From Lojkania enalia (lineage: Eukaryota; Ascomycota; Dothideomycetes; Pleosporales), in the NCBI GenBank assembly GCA_010094045.1, contig ML986681.1:73830-137829 (forward strand): a stretch of DNA of 64,000 bases, in the 5' to 3' direction. Position 1 is the stretch's first letter; every line of letters starts with the position of its first letter. Positions 26,627 through 38,527 of the stretch are shown one piece after another. A program made the position numbers and the translations under genes. The notes under the pieces were generated by a model that had not been told where the DNA came from, searched no databases, and saw only the letters and a program-made list of their open reading frames with translations.

Positions 26627-29623
26627 GGCTGTTATGTACGTGGAAGCATTCCCCTCTGTAGAAAACGTCTCCCCTTTCTACATTTTATTCTCACAGCCTC
26701 CTTGGAATCTCTTGATTAAGTGGGTGCGTCTGGATTCCGGGATACAAGTCCTTTGCTAATGCGGTGGCTACATCAATTATTATATGGAAAGGGTCTGAGT
26801 AAACGGCATAGCATTGGCGGCTTCGAGTACGGTATTCTCGCATGCCGCACCAATAAGGGGATTAATTAAGAACGAAATTCCATATACGAAATTACAGGCT
26901 GTATCATAATTTAGCTCCTCTTCGCTCTACCCAAATATTACTAGACTCTAGCGTGATATTATTATCTTTTTTTTCATTCCTAGAAACATTTGTCGGACTA
27001 ATATTTTCTGATATATCAGCGGCTAATATAGGGGGAAGAAATTTTGAAGTCTGCCTCGACAAAGCCAGTACAAGAACGATTACTCTATATGTCGCCCCGC
27101 CTGTCTTCTTCTCGAGGGTGCTAACACTCGTGCTTATCCCAACCCCACTCATCCCTAATAATCCAAGATAATCAGCCCGCTTAATAACTTTAGAAATGCT
27201 ATTCATTCTAGAGGCCTGTCGGCTCTTATCTTTGACTTGATGATAGAGACTCGTGTCTAAGCTGTCGCTAGAGTATCGTTGCATGACGTAGGTCTTTGAA
27301 CTGTGGCGCAATTAGTACCATCCAATCGTAAATGCTCTAGCTGAATGGCACATTTTCTTGCTTGCATTACTCTTTCTGTGAGATTGCGGCATATCTTTGG
27401 CGCTCTTTAAGGACGCTTCTTCATCTTGGAGATGTCTCAATTGCAAAAAAGTCGTTACCTTGTGTAGTTACTGTGGTATAAACCACCAACTATAGAGGCA
27501 CGACCGCATCAAACCAAGCATGCCAAAGAGCTTGATGTTCGATAAGAATTCACTCAAGCAAGTAGAGGCCGTTAAAAAATTTTGGAAATCCTCTACAATG
27601 TTTTGTCCCTTCAGGCAACCACGATTCCATCACCTGGTACGTGAAATCAACCAGACCTATATTGTACCCCAAGCATTCATAAAAACAAATATAGCTAATT
27701 CGTGCTGCAGAAGTCCGAGCTTAGAGAGATCTCAGTCAGAATCTCTCCCAGCTTCCCTTAAAGGGTTTCTCAGATCAACTTTCTACATTAGTTGTCCATT
27801 ATGCGGTGCTGTCGAATTTCGACACACCTGCACAATCATTGGCCCATACCCTGCATATTTCATTTAACGGCAACCCTTCCTTTCCAAGCAATGAGCTGCA
27901 AGCTAGCTATTACTGTGATACTAGCTGTCGATCTCAGATGTCCGATCTCTCCAAATGGAAATATTCTCGAATAATTGTGGTCTTTCACAATTTTCAAGCA
28001 TCTAAAAGTTGGTTCATTGTCAAATCTGATGCATTCACTATGTTGTTACCTCTATTCTTTACGCTTTAAAATTAGGCTTTGCGCGTTTCTAAGTCCACAA
28101 CGCTCTCCTAATCGTCTGTTTTGCGGTGGCTTCTTCCTCCTTGCGGTATTGTACCATCTTTTTTTTTTTTCAGTCTGCCATTCGCTTCTATCTCTTTGTA
28201 TGCATCATTATGAAATTCGCACGAGCCGCCATACGCGAATGAAACTTAAAAATATCCCTTCAGAAATCAAGATGAACAAAGCCAATGATTCCATTTGTAA
28301 CTCCAAAAGTATTACCAATACGTACCATAACTAAAAGCAATAACATTACAGGGAACGGGAGTGTACAGGCCGACAAGCGGGCTGTTATGGCGTGAAAAAG
28401 TGGCCGTGGATCATTGACTTAGCCCGTTTCGGCGCGTGAGCGAAAGGTCTCGGTAGTTTTCTTTGGGGCAAATGGAGAAGAAATGACGCCATCATTGATC
28501 ATATTGTTATAGACACGATCGCTGGCTGTCTTGGGGAAATCTGGATTGGGGTCTGCAAATGGAGATTGCTATTTGCAGGTTTCTCGAAAAATGGGCCAGG
28601 GTATCTCATCCTTTCTTCCAAATCCGCGTCGGTACAGAAGCATAATTCACAGATTCAACACGAACCCCAAATGGTGGCGTCAGCGATATATATTTACTCA
28701 TTTTTGTGGCTGTACTCGGCTCGAAAAAGCTGACAGTTTACGAGAGGGGTTCGGAGAGTGCGTCTCGCGTCACAAATAATGGATGCCGTACATCTTCCTT
28801 TTTATTGTGACAGGACCATTGGTGCGTTTAGCAATCAATCAGTTGGGCACACCCCTCCTTTGGCATAGTAGCATCGTTTCGCAGCGGTCTATAAGGAAGT
28901 TGCTCTATCCGTCAACGTCGATCTTGGTAGTATGCCATGCACGAAGTATAGCCTTCAAGGAGCTGAATACCCCAACACTTCGATTAGTGTAGTGGGCTGA
29001 TAGGCCAAGCCTTTCAAGAGGGCGCTAAGCCTTACCGGGTGGAGTTATTGTGGCGTTCCGGGTATTGTAGCATATAGGAAGAATGTGGTACCACATTCAA
29101 AAATTCCAAGTGGCGAACGTGGTCTGACAGGCATTCGTGAAAGAGAACCTATTCGAGTATTCACGACCCGATAGATATACCTCGGCGATATATACTGGGT
29201 TTCATAATGGGTCGGAGCTTAAGATGATTTGTAGCTAGAAGTATGGACAAGTTATGGAATATGCTATGCCACTTATTCTCCCAGTATTTCGCAGTCTGTA
29301 TATTTTGCAATCTTGGATAGGTGCTGTGAATACGGATTGCAGCTCCTATTAGTGCGGTCGCATCGGGTGTAACCATAACAGCACTTCTCGTTCGCAGCTA
29401 AGAATAGTGCTGTATGCAAGCACATCTATGAGCTGGAAATGGCGGGCATCATTGGAGACCTGGCCTACGGTATAAAACGCGTCGAATCAGCCGATGACAG
29501 CCTCATCTAAATAGTCAGTCCTGTCCTGCAACAGGAGGTTTTGACCAAATATTAACCGAGTCGTTACATTTCATCTCTTGTTGATGGAAGACATAGAACG
29601 CGCTCCACTGATGCAATTAAACG
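26627..29623. other. 3-kb gene-poor region
   Basis: AT-rich, with short open frames on both strands (for example minus 26904-27311 and plus 27520-27867), none with a recognisable domain. A T-run lies at about 28159-28170. Probably decayed repeat or gene sequence. Confidence 0.45.
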
Positions 29624-30616
29624 ATGGCGCCAAGCTCATCTTTTGCCTTCGCAACAAACTCCCGAGTTCTCCGCCTCTTCATTATTCTTCTAGTCCTCCT
29701 GGGTTTTAGCATCCTTCACTACGTCTTCGGTCCATCTCCGTCTGAGGCGATCGGGAGACTATCCGCAATGAAATCGTCCTTCTCTACGACTAGACCATCT
29801 CCCATAAAAGAATACGATCGCCGATGGCTCATCGCTACCATGAGCGCCGCCAAAAACATCCAACGCCGTATGATAATTCGCGGGACCTGGCAACGCTTGT
29901 ATCATTCCAACACGCCTTTTATCTCCAAATTTTTTGTCGCACGCGTTGATGATATTTGGGCGACTGTCATCCACGCGGAGAATGAAACTTACGGTGATAT
30001 TATTGAGTTGACGCATTTAGAAGAGAAGGCTGAGGTAGCAAAACACTATAAGCCACTAGAGTTTTGGGTCCATGTCGCGGAAACTGAGCCCGAGCGATAT
30101 GATTTCTTGTCTAAGATCGATGACGACAGTTTCTTGGATGCAAGGGCATTTTGGGAGGGATGGCTAAAACCTGCACTTGATGCGGAAAAGGCGAAGGAGA
30201 CAGTCTGGGCACGTACCCTGCCTCGAGATGGATATACGTTTCCCGGCGGTCAGATGTATACACTCACGAACGACTTGATGAAGCGCGCTGCGCGACTTTA
30301 CAAGGAAAATCCTCGACAAGATGAGGAGGAAGATGTTTTGATAGCGAGATTACTATTTGAGGCTGGCGATACGTGGGAGCATATTGATATGCCGAGCACA
30401 ATGGCATACGATTACCAAGCAAGAGATTTGCTCGATCCGGGGCAGGCGTGGGCGCGGAAGGGCGCAGATTTGACGCTTTGGGAGCACGCTGTTGGACCGG
30501 GCAGTGTAAATCCTCATAAGATGAAGAAAGATGAAGATTATCTAAAGGTGGCAGCCTGTTGGGATGAGAACGGATATTTGAGGGAGAGGCCGACAAAACC
30601 CCGGGAAAGCACTTAA
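29624..30616 (+). CDS. GT31-type beta-1,3-galactosyltransferase-like protein
   Basis: Intronless, 330 residues. A type II membrane topology is clear: a short N-terminal tail, one hydrophobic anchor (about residues 17-36, LFIILLVLLGFSILHYVF) and a lumenal catalytic domain, as in Golgi glycosyltransferases. Family motifs in order are RRMIIRGTWQ (about 81-90; the family has R..IR.TW), KIDDDSF (about 164-170, the metal/UDP-sugar DxD motif), PGGQMYTLT and EEEDVLIARLL (about 233-243, the E/DDV motif). This matches the galactosyltransferase family PF01762/GT31. Donor and acceptor are not known for fungal members. It is the last intact gene before the polyketide synthase and P450 relics, but nothing ties it to them. 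Confidence 0.88.
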   Translation: MAPSSSFAFATNSRVLRLFIILLVLLGFSILHYVFGPSPSEAIGRLSAMKSSFSTTRPSPIKEYDRRWLIATMSAAKNIQRRMIIRGTWQRLYHSNTPFISKFFVARVDDIWATVIHAENETYGDIIELTHLEEKAEVAKHYKPLEFWVHVAETEPERYDFLSKIDDDSFLDARAFWEGWLKPALDAEKAKETVWARTLPRDGYTFPGGQMYTLTNDLMKRAARLYKENPRQDEEEDVLIARLLFEAGDTWEHIDMPSTMAYDYQARDLLDPGQAWARKGADLTLWEHAVGPGSVNPHKMKKDEDYLKVAACWDENGYLRERPTKPREST

Positions 30617-30729
30617 TGTGGTTACAGAAGACATTTTGAGGCTTGTATTATTTCAAAATTAGATGTAGAGAACGTAATATTGACAAGGATTGCTTGCCTA
30701 TTTAAGCGCTCCATCGAGCAATTTCCTAG

Positions 30730-31080
30730 CCTATCTCAATTCCCAATAGAGCCTTCAACATTCCTTTTGCTCTATTTCACCTAGCCCGGAAACTGATTTC
30801 AATGCTTGAATGATCCAATTGCTTGCGTCTGGTCGACTCGTAATCCTCCCGAGGATTTCAAGAGTAGCGTAATCATCAAACTCATAAAGCACGTGAGCTA
30901 CCGCAACTCCATGCTAAGAGGCCATTATAGCTTACTTTGTCAGAGACTTAGGTCACTTCAGTCCTAAATATGTTCTAACTTTTGCCTCAGGAAGAACCTG
31001 AACAAGGTGCTCGCTAAGCCGCCGTTTCTCCGCCTCGATCGAGATGCGCCCCATAAACACCAGTGTAAACCGTGCTATTA
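30730..31080 (-). pseudogene. unidentified coding remnant
   Basis: Two open minus-strand segments read as ordinary protein: one with MGRISIEAEKRRLSEHLVQV and one with HVLYEFDDYATLEILGR and DASNWIIQALKSVSGLG, separated by a stop and a frame change at about 30915-30955. A short intron could lie between them, but no clean splice joins the frames. Family unknown. It lies just downstream of the polyketide synthase relic on the same strand. Confidence 0.3.
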
Positions 31081-31299
31081 CTGTATGGTCCAAATTAAGG
31101 ATAAGATGTCTAAAATGGCGAGATCCAGTTCCAATAGAATATCAGATGTTGGTCGGCTATCTTGTGCTATAAATAGACGTTAACAAGGTCGGGTGCAATT
31201 ATAACTTTCGAATTCGAAGCGTTTTTATAGGAGATTCTCATTACCGTAGGCCGTATTGCCAATTCGAATGATATGAGTATTATGATGCAGTTTTGGTTG

Positions 31300-31990
31300 T
31301 TGGCATCCTAATAAATTTACCAGCCCTTCGTTAAATAACTTAGAATACCGGTACGTCCTCACGCAACACTTGAACAAGTTTTTTATCTCAATTGATATTA
31401 GTGAATTTACGCCATAAGAGCGTAGCTGCTTTGTCGCATCGAAATCACCTAACCGAATAGCGAGCGTTTCCGATAGTCGACGACATATTGCCTTGCTGAC
31501 ACTGGCGCGATCATGAAGCTTAGCACCTTCAACATTCTCCGCAGTTAGGCTAAATGGATTGAATATTATTTCAGTCGCTTGATATGCTATCTCCGCTCTC
31601 TGTCCGCCTCACGCCCTGTAAATGCATCAGCAAAGGGCGTAAATAGTACCACGGCCGGACAACGCCCTTGGACTATATGTTCTCTTCTGTCATGATCTTA
31701 GCAACAACTTGCCCCTCTTTCACTTCTCGGGAATTGCGTCATGGATCACAATAGTTCTCTAGCATTGCATTAAAAACTTCTGATATGTACTGCAAACCTA
31801 GTGACCACACAAAGGAAGCAATACCCGGGTACTCAGCAGAGTAACCCACGTCTTCAACGACACCAAGATCGATTGAGACTGCCCTCGAGCTGATAGATGC
31901 TTTTTGCCGTTCCAAGGCGTCTTGGTAGGCACATGTGAAGGCATAATTGGACTGGCGGCTGGCACCGATGATCCGCAGTCTACGGAGAGA
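31300..31990 (-). pseudogene. polyketide synthase relic: C-terminal KR and ACP domains
   Basis: Reading on the minus strand, about 31990-31680 gives the end of a ketoreductase domain typical of fungal reducing polyketide synthases: QSNYAFTCAYQDALERQ, RAVSIDLGVVEDVGY and LENYCDP, then a stop. About 31514-31320 gives an acyl-carrier domain, with LRSYGVNSLISIEIKN containing the phosphopantetheine-attachment Ser; the preceding Asp of the usual GVDSL is Asn here. The linker holds several stops and the N-terminal megadomains (KS, AT, DH, ER) are absent. The remains show that a large polyketide synthase gene once ended here. The Asp-to-Asn change and TAG/TGA stops fit RIP-type mutation. Confidence 0.85.
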
Positions 31991-32239
31991 GCTATATTAA
32001 AATCAAGGTCTTTTGGCCGGTAGTTGCGATGATTCATTAATCCTTAAACTTTATGTTACAGTATAGAGGCCGATTAATCAAGAGACCTATTCTAAAACAT
32101 GGCCAACTGCCTTCAAAACCGTAGATGCGTGCACACATCCCCTTATTGGTGTTATTTGTCTATACACTTCCTTAAATACTTCATGGGCCTGTCTTTCATT
32201 TCTATTGTCGCATTTAGGCGTGAAAATGTGGACTCTGAG

Positions 32240-32494
32240 TCTTTTCATTTCACTCACAAATATTACTGCTATCTAGGCGATAAACAAGAGGCCTTCCAAT
32301 CCTTCAGCGTTGGACAGAATACTTGTCTTGCCAAGGGCTTGAGGTATGTAGAGATCAAGCCAATCTTAGCGCGGCTGACCCCGTACTTTGACTTAGACTT
32401 AGTTGGCAATGAATTTGCGTTTGAGAAGCAGAGCGCATATCTATTTAGAAAGAAGTCGCCGCTTAACGTGAAGTTAACCAGCCGAAATCATTGA
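32240..32494 (+). pseudogene. cytochrome P450 relic, heme-binding C-terminus
   Basis: The plus strand encodes FQSFSVGQNTCLAKGLRYVE followed by IKPILARL and a P450-like ending (SPLNVKLTSR). This matches the cysteine heme-ligand loop and L helix of fungal P450s. The Cys is kept, but in the FxxGxRxCxG signature the Arg is Asn and the last Gly is Ala, and nothing upstream (ExxR helix, I helix, membrane anchor) is recognisable. The open frame starts at 32099 with unrelated sequence. It lies head-to-head with the polyketide synthase relic, as expected of a decayed biosynthetic cluster. Confidence 0.75.
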
Positions 32495-33173
32495 CTTCGC
32501 TACAACTTAGGTAGCTTGTCAATTACGCTCGCAAATATGAGTTGGCTAGTCAATGATTAGTCCAGACAAGAAAACTATCAGACCAGCTATTCATTCCGTG
32601 CACTGACTAGTATTGCATAGCGGGCAAAACCGTAATGGTTGCAAGAGACTAATATTGGAGAGTGGGAATCATAAGCTCGCCCAACCATTTCGGAAGGCCT
32701 CTCTAAATGATTATATTTTGTCCCCTTCAACTAGCGTAATTACCAAATTTCATGTCTTCGTTCAGCACTTTTCATAGATTCAATTTTTGTAAGCGGAGAC
32801 GGCGGCGACACATTTAAACACGACGAATAATCAATGTATTCTTTCGTTAGTAGATCCTGCATCCCTATCTTTCACCTCTCGTTTACCTTTCATATATATT
32901 AGTATTAGGACAGGTGGGGGAACCGCGTTGATTGCTATCTATTGAGGGCCAAGGAGCTATATACTGTCCGATCCCCCATTCTGCCATGTCGAAGCTAGCC
33001 CTTGATTGATATCCTGCACTACAGAATGTTACAATATATGTCCTTAATTATAGATCCAAGTCACTATGATGCTTTCCACGCCTGCAAGTTGAAGTGCAAC
33101 TCGGTTACGCGTGGTAAGCAATGCCATCAGGTAGATCAAGTCTCAGACATGTCTAATACTTCATTTGCGCGAA
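32495..33173. other. intergenic
   Basis: AT-rich; nothing recognised between the P450 relic and the metalloprotease-like gene. Confidence 0.5.
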
Positions 33174-36100
33174 CTACTTTCCGTCTAACTCAATGCCAGT
33201 ACATTTACAAGCAGCGTCATAGATCATTGGCGCCGAGCATCCCACACCTCCGAATGATCTATCATCGCCTGGAGCCGTGCAGTGGCATTTGTCTCCTTTC
33301 CATAAGCATTCATAATTTGATGGCAGTGGCGCATCGCTGGCAGTTGATGTTGGAGTAGTCGTTTGATTAGGGGGCGGATCCTCTGCCAACACAATACTCG
33401 AACATCTGCACACGGCGCCTTGAATTAATGGGAAGGAGCAATTTCGGCCTAACCACTCTCCATCATCACCTAGTACTCGGCAACTGCAGTTATCACCATT
33501 CAACGTGCACTCATAGTTCGTTGGGGTAACGGGAGGTAAATCGGAGGCGGATGATAGTGGAGGATCTGCCGATGATGTGCTTTTCGATACTATAGCTGTC
33601 GGGGATGCAAGTCTCGATGACGCATTTTTCGACGAAGCTGTTGTCGGTGCTGTAGGCGTGTCCGTCACTGTCATACTTGCTCCGGTCGTTGCCGTCGCGT
33701 GGGCTATTGAGGCTTCCAAAGTTCTACCCGGTTTAAATGCCGAAATAGTCGATTCTGCCGAATTTGTGGACTTTATAGTCGTTCCAAAACAGGATGCAAC
33801 AACTGCATCGTCGATCTCTCCCTTGCCGGCGGCTTCCAAGACGCACATTTGGGCCCTGTGCCAGCCAGGTATTGGCTCTCTGTCCTCAACTTTCAATTCG
33901 ATTGGGTGAGGAGATGAGGTAAGTATGGTTGTGATTGATGTCGTGCCGATACCGGTACATGCCGAACGCGTAGCGCACGATGTGGTGAAGAACTTGGTCT
34001 CCTGGGTGCCTGAGACAGTCGCTATGACTTCAGTTCCTTCACAGCTGATTATGGCTATCCGGCTGCAAGAGCTACTCGAGCTACTTGAGGATGAAGACTC
34101 GGATTCAGATATAGATTTTGTTGATGTTGGCTCCGGACTATTTGGCGGCGTTGGTTCAGGACTACCAGACGGTTTTGCTGGCGGCGGCCACTGACCAAAA
34201 GGATCAGGGAAGTCCGGAAACTTTAGCTTTCCCTTTGGAATTTTCATGTCTCCTTTAATAACTGGGGCAATAACGTCACATGCAGCGTTAGTAAGCGTGT
34301 TTACTGTCTTTCCCGCAATATTCATAACCGCTCCCACTAAGCCGCTGCCTTTTGGGATTGGAACATTGCATCCGCCCTCTGCTTTGTTCATTTTTGCGAA
34401 GGATATCTCTATTTCGTTCCCATTAATGTCTAGAATTTTGATCTTGATAGCAGGGAAGACGTCAACATCGATATCGTCAAGTTTGATGTCTGTCCGTTCA
34501 ACAAGGTCCTCGATGTTGTATTTGCCCTTGTCACAAACAACGCACTCTTCACTTTCCGGAGTATTGACACAATCTGCCCAAATCTCGAGTGTACAGAACA
34601 AAAACATTCCATCCGGTTCTAGGGGAGGCTCCAGAGTGGCCGACGGAGGTATTTCGCTCCCCAGGGTAGACGATACAATATCTGTAGTAGTAGAACTGGC
34701 ACCATTTTCAGATGCGTCTAAGACTATAGAACTTTGGCTAGTTGATGAAATTTTAGTAGTAGGAGAATTTCGTGTGGAAGAGTCGATGCTGCCTGTACTT
34801 GTGACGGAGGAGCTCACAATGTCTGTCGAGTTAAGGCCTGTTACTGACGATGTAATATTAATTAAACTCGAGTCCGTTGAAAAGGTTTGAGCTGTCGCTG
34901 AATTAAAAGTTACTGCGGAAGAAGCAGTATCAGTTACGCTTGGATTGGCAGTTGTGTCCTGAAGACTTGTCATGTCAGTGATATCTGAGGCACTGCTATC
35001 CTTAGGAATTGCAGTATTGTTAATAGTAGTCGAGATTATTATAGGATTGGAATTGATTAAACTAACAATTGATGTACTAGTTCTAGTGAAAGTCGGAATT
35101 GTCGCAGTATCGGAATTGGTCGAATTAATAATTGATGTGAGAGTCCCATTAGAGTTCGTTGTTGCAATAGTGCCAGAAAAATTGCTTATAGATGGCGTAA
35201 GCGTTGGAGACGCTCCTGGAAGAGTAAAGGTGATATTGGAGCGGAGAATTGCGGTTGAATTGAAAAATTCGGAGACACTGCTGGTGCTAGCAGTAGAGAA
35301 AAGTGTATTACTAGTGGTATTACTACCGATTTGGCGGCGTATAAGTGAGTGCGACCCCAGCTTACAGGTTCTTGGCATGAGATTTAGGCCAAAGCCTTCA
35401 TATAATCCTCGCTTCTTTTCGGGGCCAGTCCAATCGGCGCCCACGGAGACAGGGTTTTGTGCTTCAGGGTTGTATTTAAACTCGTCTCCACAAGGTTCGA
35501 GGGTTCCATCTTTCAAGAACGCTGTGGCCTGCTGTGCTAGAACCCTGGCTCCTAAGGCAAAGTACGCTACTGATTCTGTGGAGAGTTAGTTTGTAATGCC
35601 TTATTAGATGACGTATTTCTTCAAAACGCGAGAATCCGGACCTTGCTTCCTCAGCCAATATCAGTGGGCGATATGAAATCCCATGTTCCGCACATGCTTT
35701 TCCAAGGATTTGCCGTGTTGCTAGCTTTTTTGAAGTGGACAGAATACTCACCAGCATTCTTATACGTGTCTTCGGGTTCGTCGTTTCGTATAGACATTAA
35801 GTTCATCCATTGATAACTGTCTCTTCCCCGAAGATCAACAGTGGCTTCCGTGATCTGCTGAGGTATTGCATTGTTCGTATCGATCGCATGAGTCATCTAC
35901 AAGTACATCGTCAGTACGAACTCAACGTTCCTATGGCTGGGATGCAACCTCATGAAGTAGAACGCAGTCAAATAGACATAGATAATCAATCGGCGACGTA
36001 ATTCTGCTGTCTATTTTAGTAGTCTTCTGCCATGCAATCAAGTTATCCCAATCAGGCTTTTCATGATAGTCTGAAAGCGTTTGAAATTTCGCCTCCTTCA

Positions 36101-37124
36101 CCTAAACCAAAGTCAACTATTACAATTCTCGATTTTCATTGAGCACATGTCACAGAAGAGATTCTTACCTCCTTCAGATGCCATGGACAGATCTGAATTA
36201 TCATGATTTTTTCGAATATCTCTGATGTTACAGCCTGTAGTTCCCCGTCCTTGCAATCATTATAATCTTCAGGCTCCCAATATTCCTTACCGCCTCGACG
36301 GAGCTCTGGCATATTTCCATCTCGTTCTTCAGTATTGTATTATTTACCTGGAATATAAACAGGCTGTTCAGGGTCATCCCCCGGAATAGGATCTGGTATT
36401 TTAAATCGATCTAAGTTGCAGAAAATGCCTATTAAGAGAGTGTTAAAGGCGTTATAGTGGGATCGTATATCAACAAAGTTCTAGGGTATAATTCGGGATG
36501 AATCGATAGTAAGGGCAGAAGCTGCAGATTTACTTCTGTGGAATAGCTTTTTTTTTTTTTTTTTTTAATATGTGATGTGCATCCAAATGAACATTCTGTG
36601 ACATACAATACTTTCTGGCATCGCGTCTACATCTTCCTGCGCCCGAGGTATGTGGAAGCCAGGTGAAGCACTATTCCTTTCATTCCTGAAAATGTCAAGA
36701 ATATATTTAAAATTATCTGGGTATAAAATTAGCTCTACGGTACGGCTCATGGTTCAATTCTACGTACTAGCAGCAGTGCGGTATTTGACAGGAATTGAAC
36801 CTGGCACGGTTCCGAAAATTCTCGCCGCCAGGTCCGCGACATACGGCGGGGAAATATCCACACCTTTCCTACTTCGTTGGCTCTGAATCCGGAAGCAAAT
36901 TGACCGTACTCAGCATTTAAGAAAGTTTCTCGCAATGCTTTGTTGAGAATTGTTTCGTAGTCTATACGCTCAGTAATTGATGGGGACAAGGATACATATC
37001 AGTTACCTCCGCACGAATTCGGGTCAAAATACCAGCCTGTCTGTACATTCTGAGCCCGGAAAAGAAATCCCAATACGAATATGAGGGAAAAATATGAATG
37101 CAATCTGCGTATAGTCGTGTACAT
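33174..37124 (-). CDS. large secreted HExxH metalloprotease-like protein with Ser/Thr-rich region and twin Cys motifs
   Basis: Proposed exons: 37124-37007, 36961-36910, 36868-36764, 36685-36612, 36428-36348, 36305-36169, 36101-35949, 35896-35752 and 35575-33174, together 1088 residues in frame. The last four exons are well supported; the 36430-36870 part is tentative and an intron there contains a T19 run. A signal peptide (MYTTIRRLHSYFSLIFVLGF) leads into a domain with WYFDPNSCG, FCNLDRF and EPEDYNDC. Splicing at 35948-35897 creates LLHEMTHAID, an HExxH zinc motif, followed by DSYQWMN and NAESVAYFALGARVL as in fungal M35-like metallopeptidase domains. Then come about 200 Ser/Thr-rich residues, a Cys-containing domain and two C-terminal copies of C-x6-C-x-C-x13-C-x9-C-x-C. 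Substrate unknown. Confidence 0.72.
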
Positions 37125-38029
37125 GGTATAAGTATGATCTACCTTAGTAATGGAATCTCAAGATCGAGAAGAGTTGGAAATTGATTTAGATAGCGACTTT
37201 AAGGTACTTGGATCTGAATAAGGACACGTAGCAGTGAGAGACTTCGCCCGAGAGTTCATAGAGGAATAGAATGTACATAACCTCCAAATGCGACTTTGCG
37301 CCTTCTTTGTGTTGCTAATGAGGCAATGGAATGTGGCACGTACCCGATAGATTCCCGCTCAGCAATTCAGGCCAGGTGGAATAAATAGCGAGATATAAGG
37401 CTAGTCATTCAACTTCTAATGTCCATTAGAAGTAGGAAGAGAATATACTAGCAGGTGGATATGAAAAGATATAATATAAAACTCTAACCGGAAACCTACG
37501 TAGTGTCGATACACTTTTACCTTTCACCATTCGAGAATTAAGCGCTCGATTTCTTTTGGACATCACACTACTAGCATATTTCTAGTTGGGGGATCCAGAT
37601 GCGAATAGGTCGCGCTTGCGACGTACGAGGAGGATCCTATTCACTTGTCGTACGAAGATGAAATCAGGTGTTAATACGAGACCATTGATAAGCCAGTGGA
37701 CATCGAGTCTTAATTATGTGCATCGATCAGTGAAGCGTTCTTAACTTCTTTACACAAACCAGATTCAACCCTACCGTATCTTCTCGCACCAGATCCCGCA
37801 ATCTTTTTTGAGCGCTGTGGCGATGAATTGGTAGGGTGCGAATGCACCTAACGGGGCGTACCTGGGACGTGCGGGGCATACTTTGCTCAAAGAGCAACAC
37901 AAAAGTGTCCTAAGAATCCAGAAGGTGAACTGCTGTGTCAGACAATCAGATCCATCTTCCATCCACGCCAGGCCAAGAAACCGACTAGGAAAACGTTGTT
38001 GGCCAGCAACCCCGCTCCTCCGGACGCCT
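37125..38029. other. intergenic up to the transposon complex
   Basis: Upstream region of the metalloprotease-like gene. A minus-strand frame of 101 codons (37771-38076) overlaps the transposon relic border and has no recognisable domain. Confidence 0.45.
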
Positions 38030-38445
38030 GCCATGTCGCTCCACCAAAGCGCACTCATTACATATACTTCAGCCACTTAATATGGTGTGCTTCTCGCTAT
38101 TGAAACTAAAGTACTCAGCGCGTACGAGACTTGGCACGCCGACGCGTCTACCATATTAATAAAGAAGGCTTCTTACCAGCCTTTAAAGACGCGTTTCTTG
38201 ACGTGTTTACGTATAAGAACTGCAAGTAGGCCTTTAAGGCATCTGGATTAGTTCCTATCAACGCGCAGGTTGTACTTAATTATCTTAAAATACGGTTACG
38301 TATACCACTAGCGGTACCTCTACTAGACACGCCCTAATAATCGAAAACCCTAAGTAATACGTACGAATTTAGGTCGCAGTTAAAGTTCGTAAAAGATTCT
38401 ATTATATAATCACTAAATTCAGCTTAATAAGGCTTTACACAGCTA

Positions 38446-38512
38446 ACGTGTTATACCAGTCAAGTGCCAGTACCAGTCATGCGCCAGCCCCACCAAAATC
38501 AGCGCGACTTAA
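38446..38512 (+). repeat. left terminal inverted repeat of the 1.82-kb element
   Basis: 67 bp pairing with 40198-40264 with one mismatch (GCCAGCCCC versus GCCAGTCCC), and containing internal CCAGT-type subrepeats. Confidence 0.9.
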
Positions 38513-38527
38513 CGCGTACAATCAACC

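Noticed and set aside
33577..35589. Several long plus-strand frames (110-214 codons)
   Set aside because: Antisense shadows of the Ser/Thr-rich metalloprotease-like gene; no domains.
36777..36815. T-arm-like sequence (CAGGTTCAATTCCTG on the minus strand) suggesting a tRNA
   Set aside because: No matching acceptor or anticodon stem; it lies in an exon of the metalloprotease-like gene.
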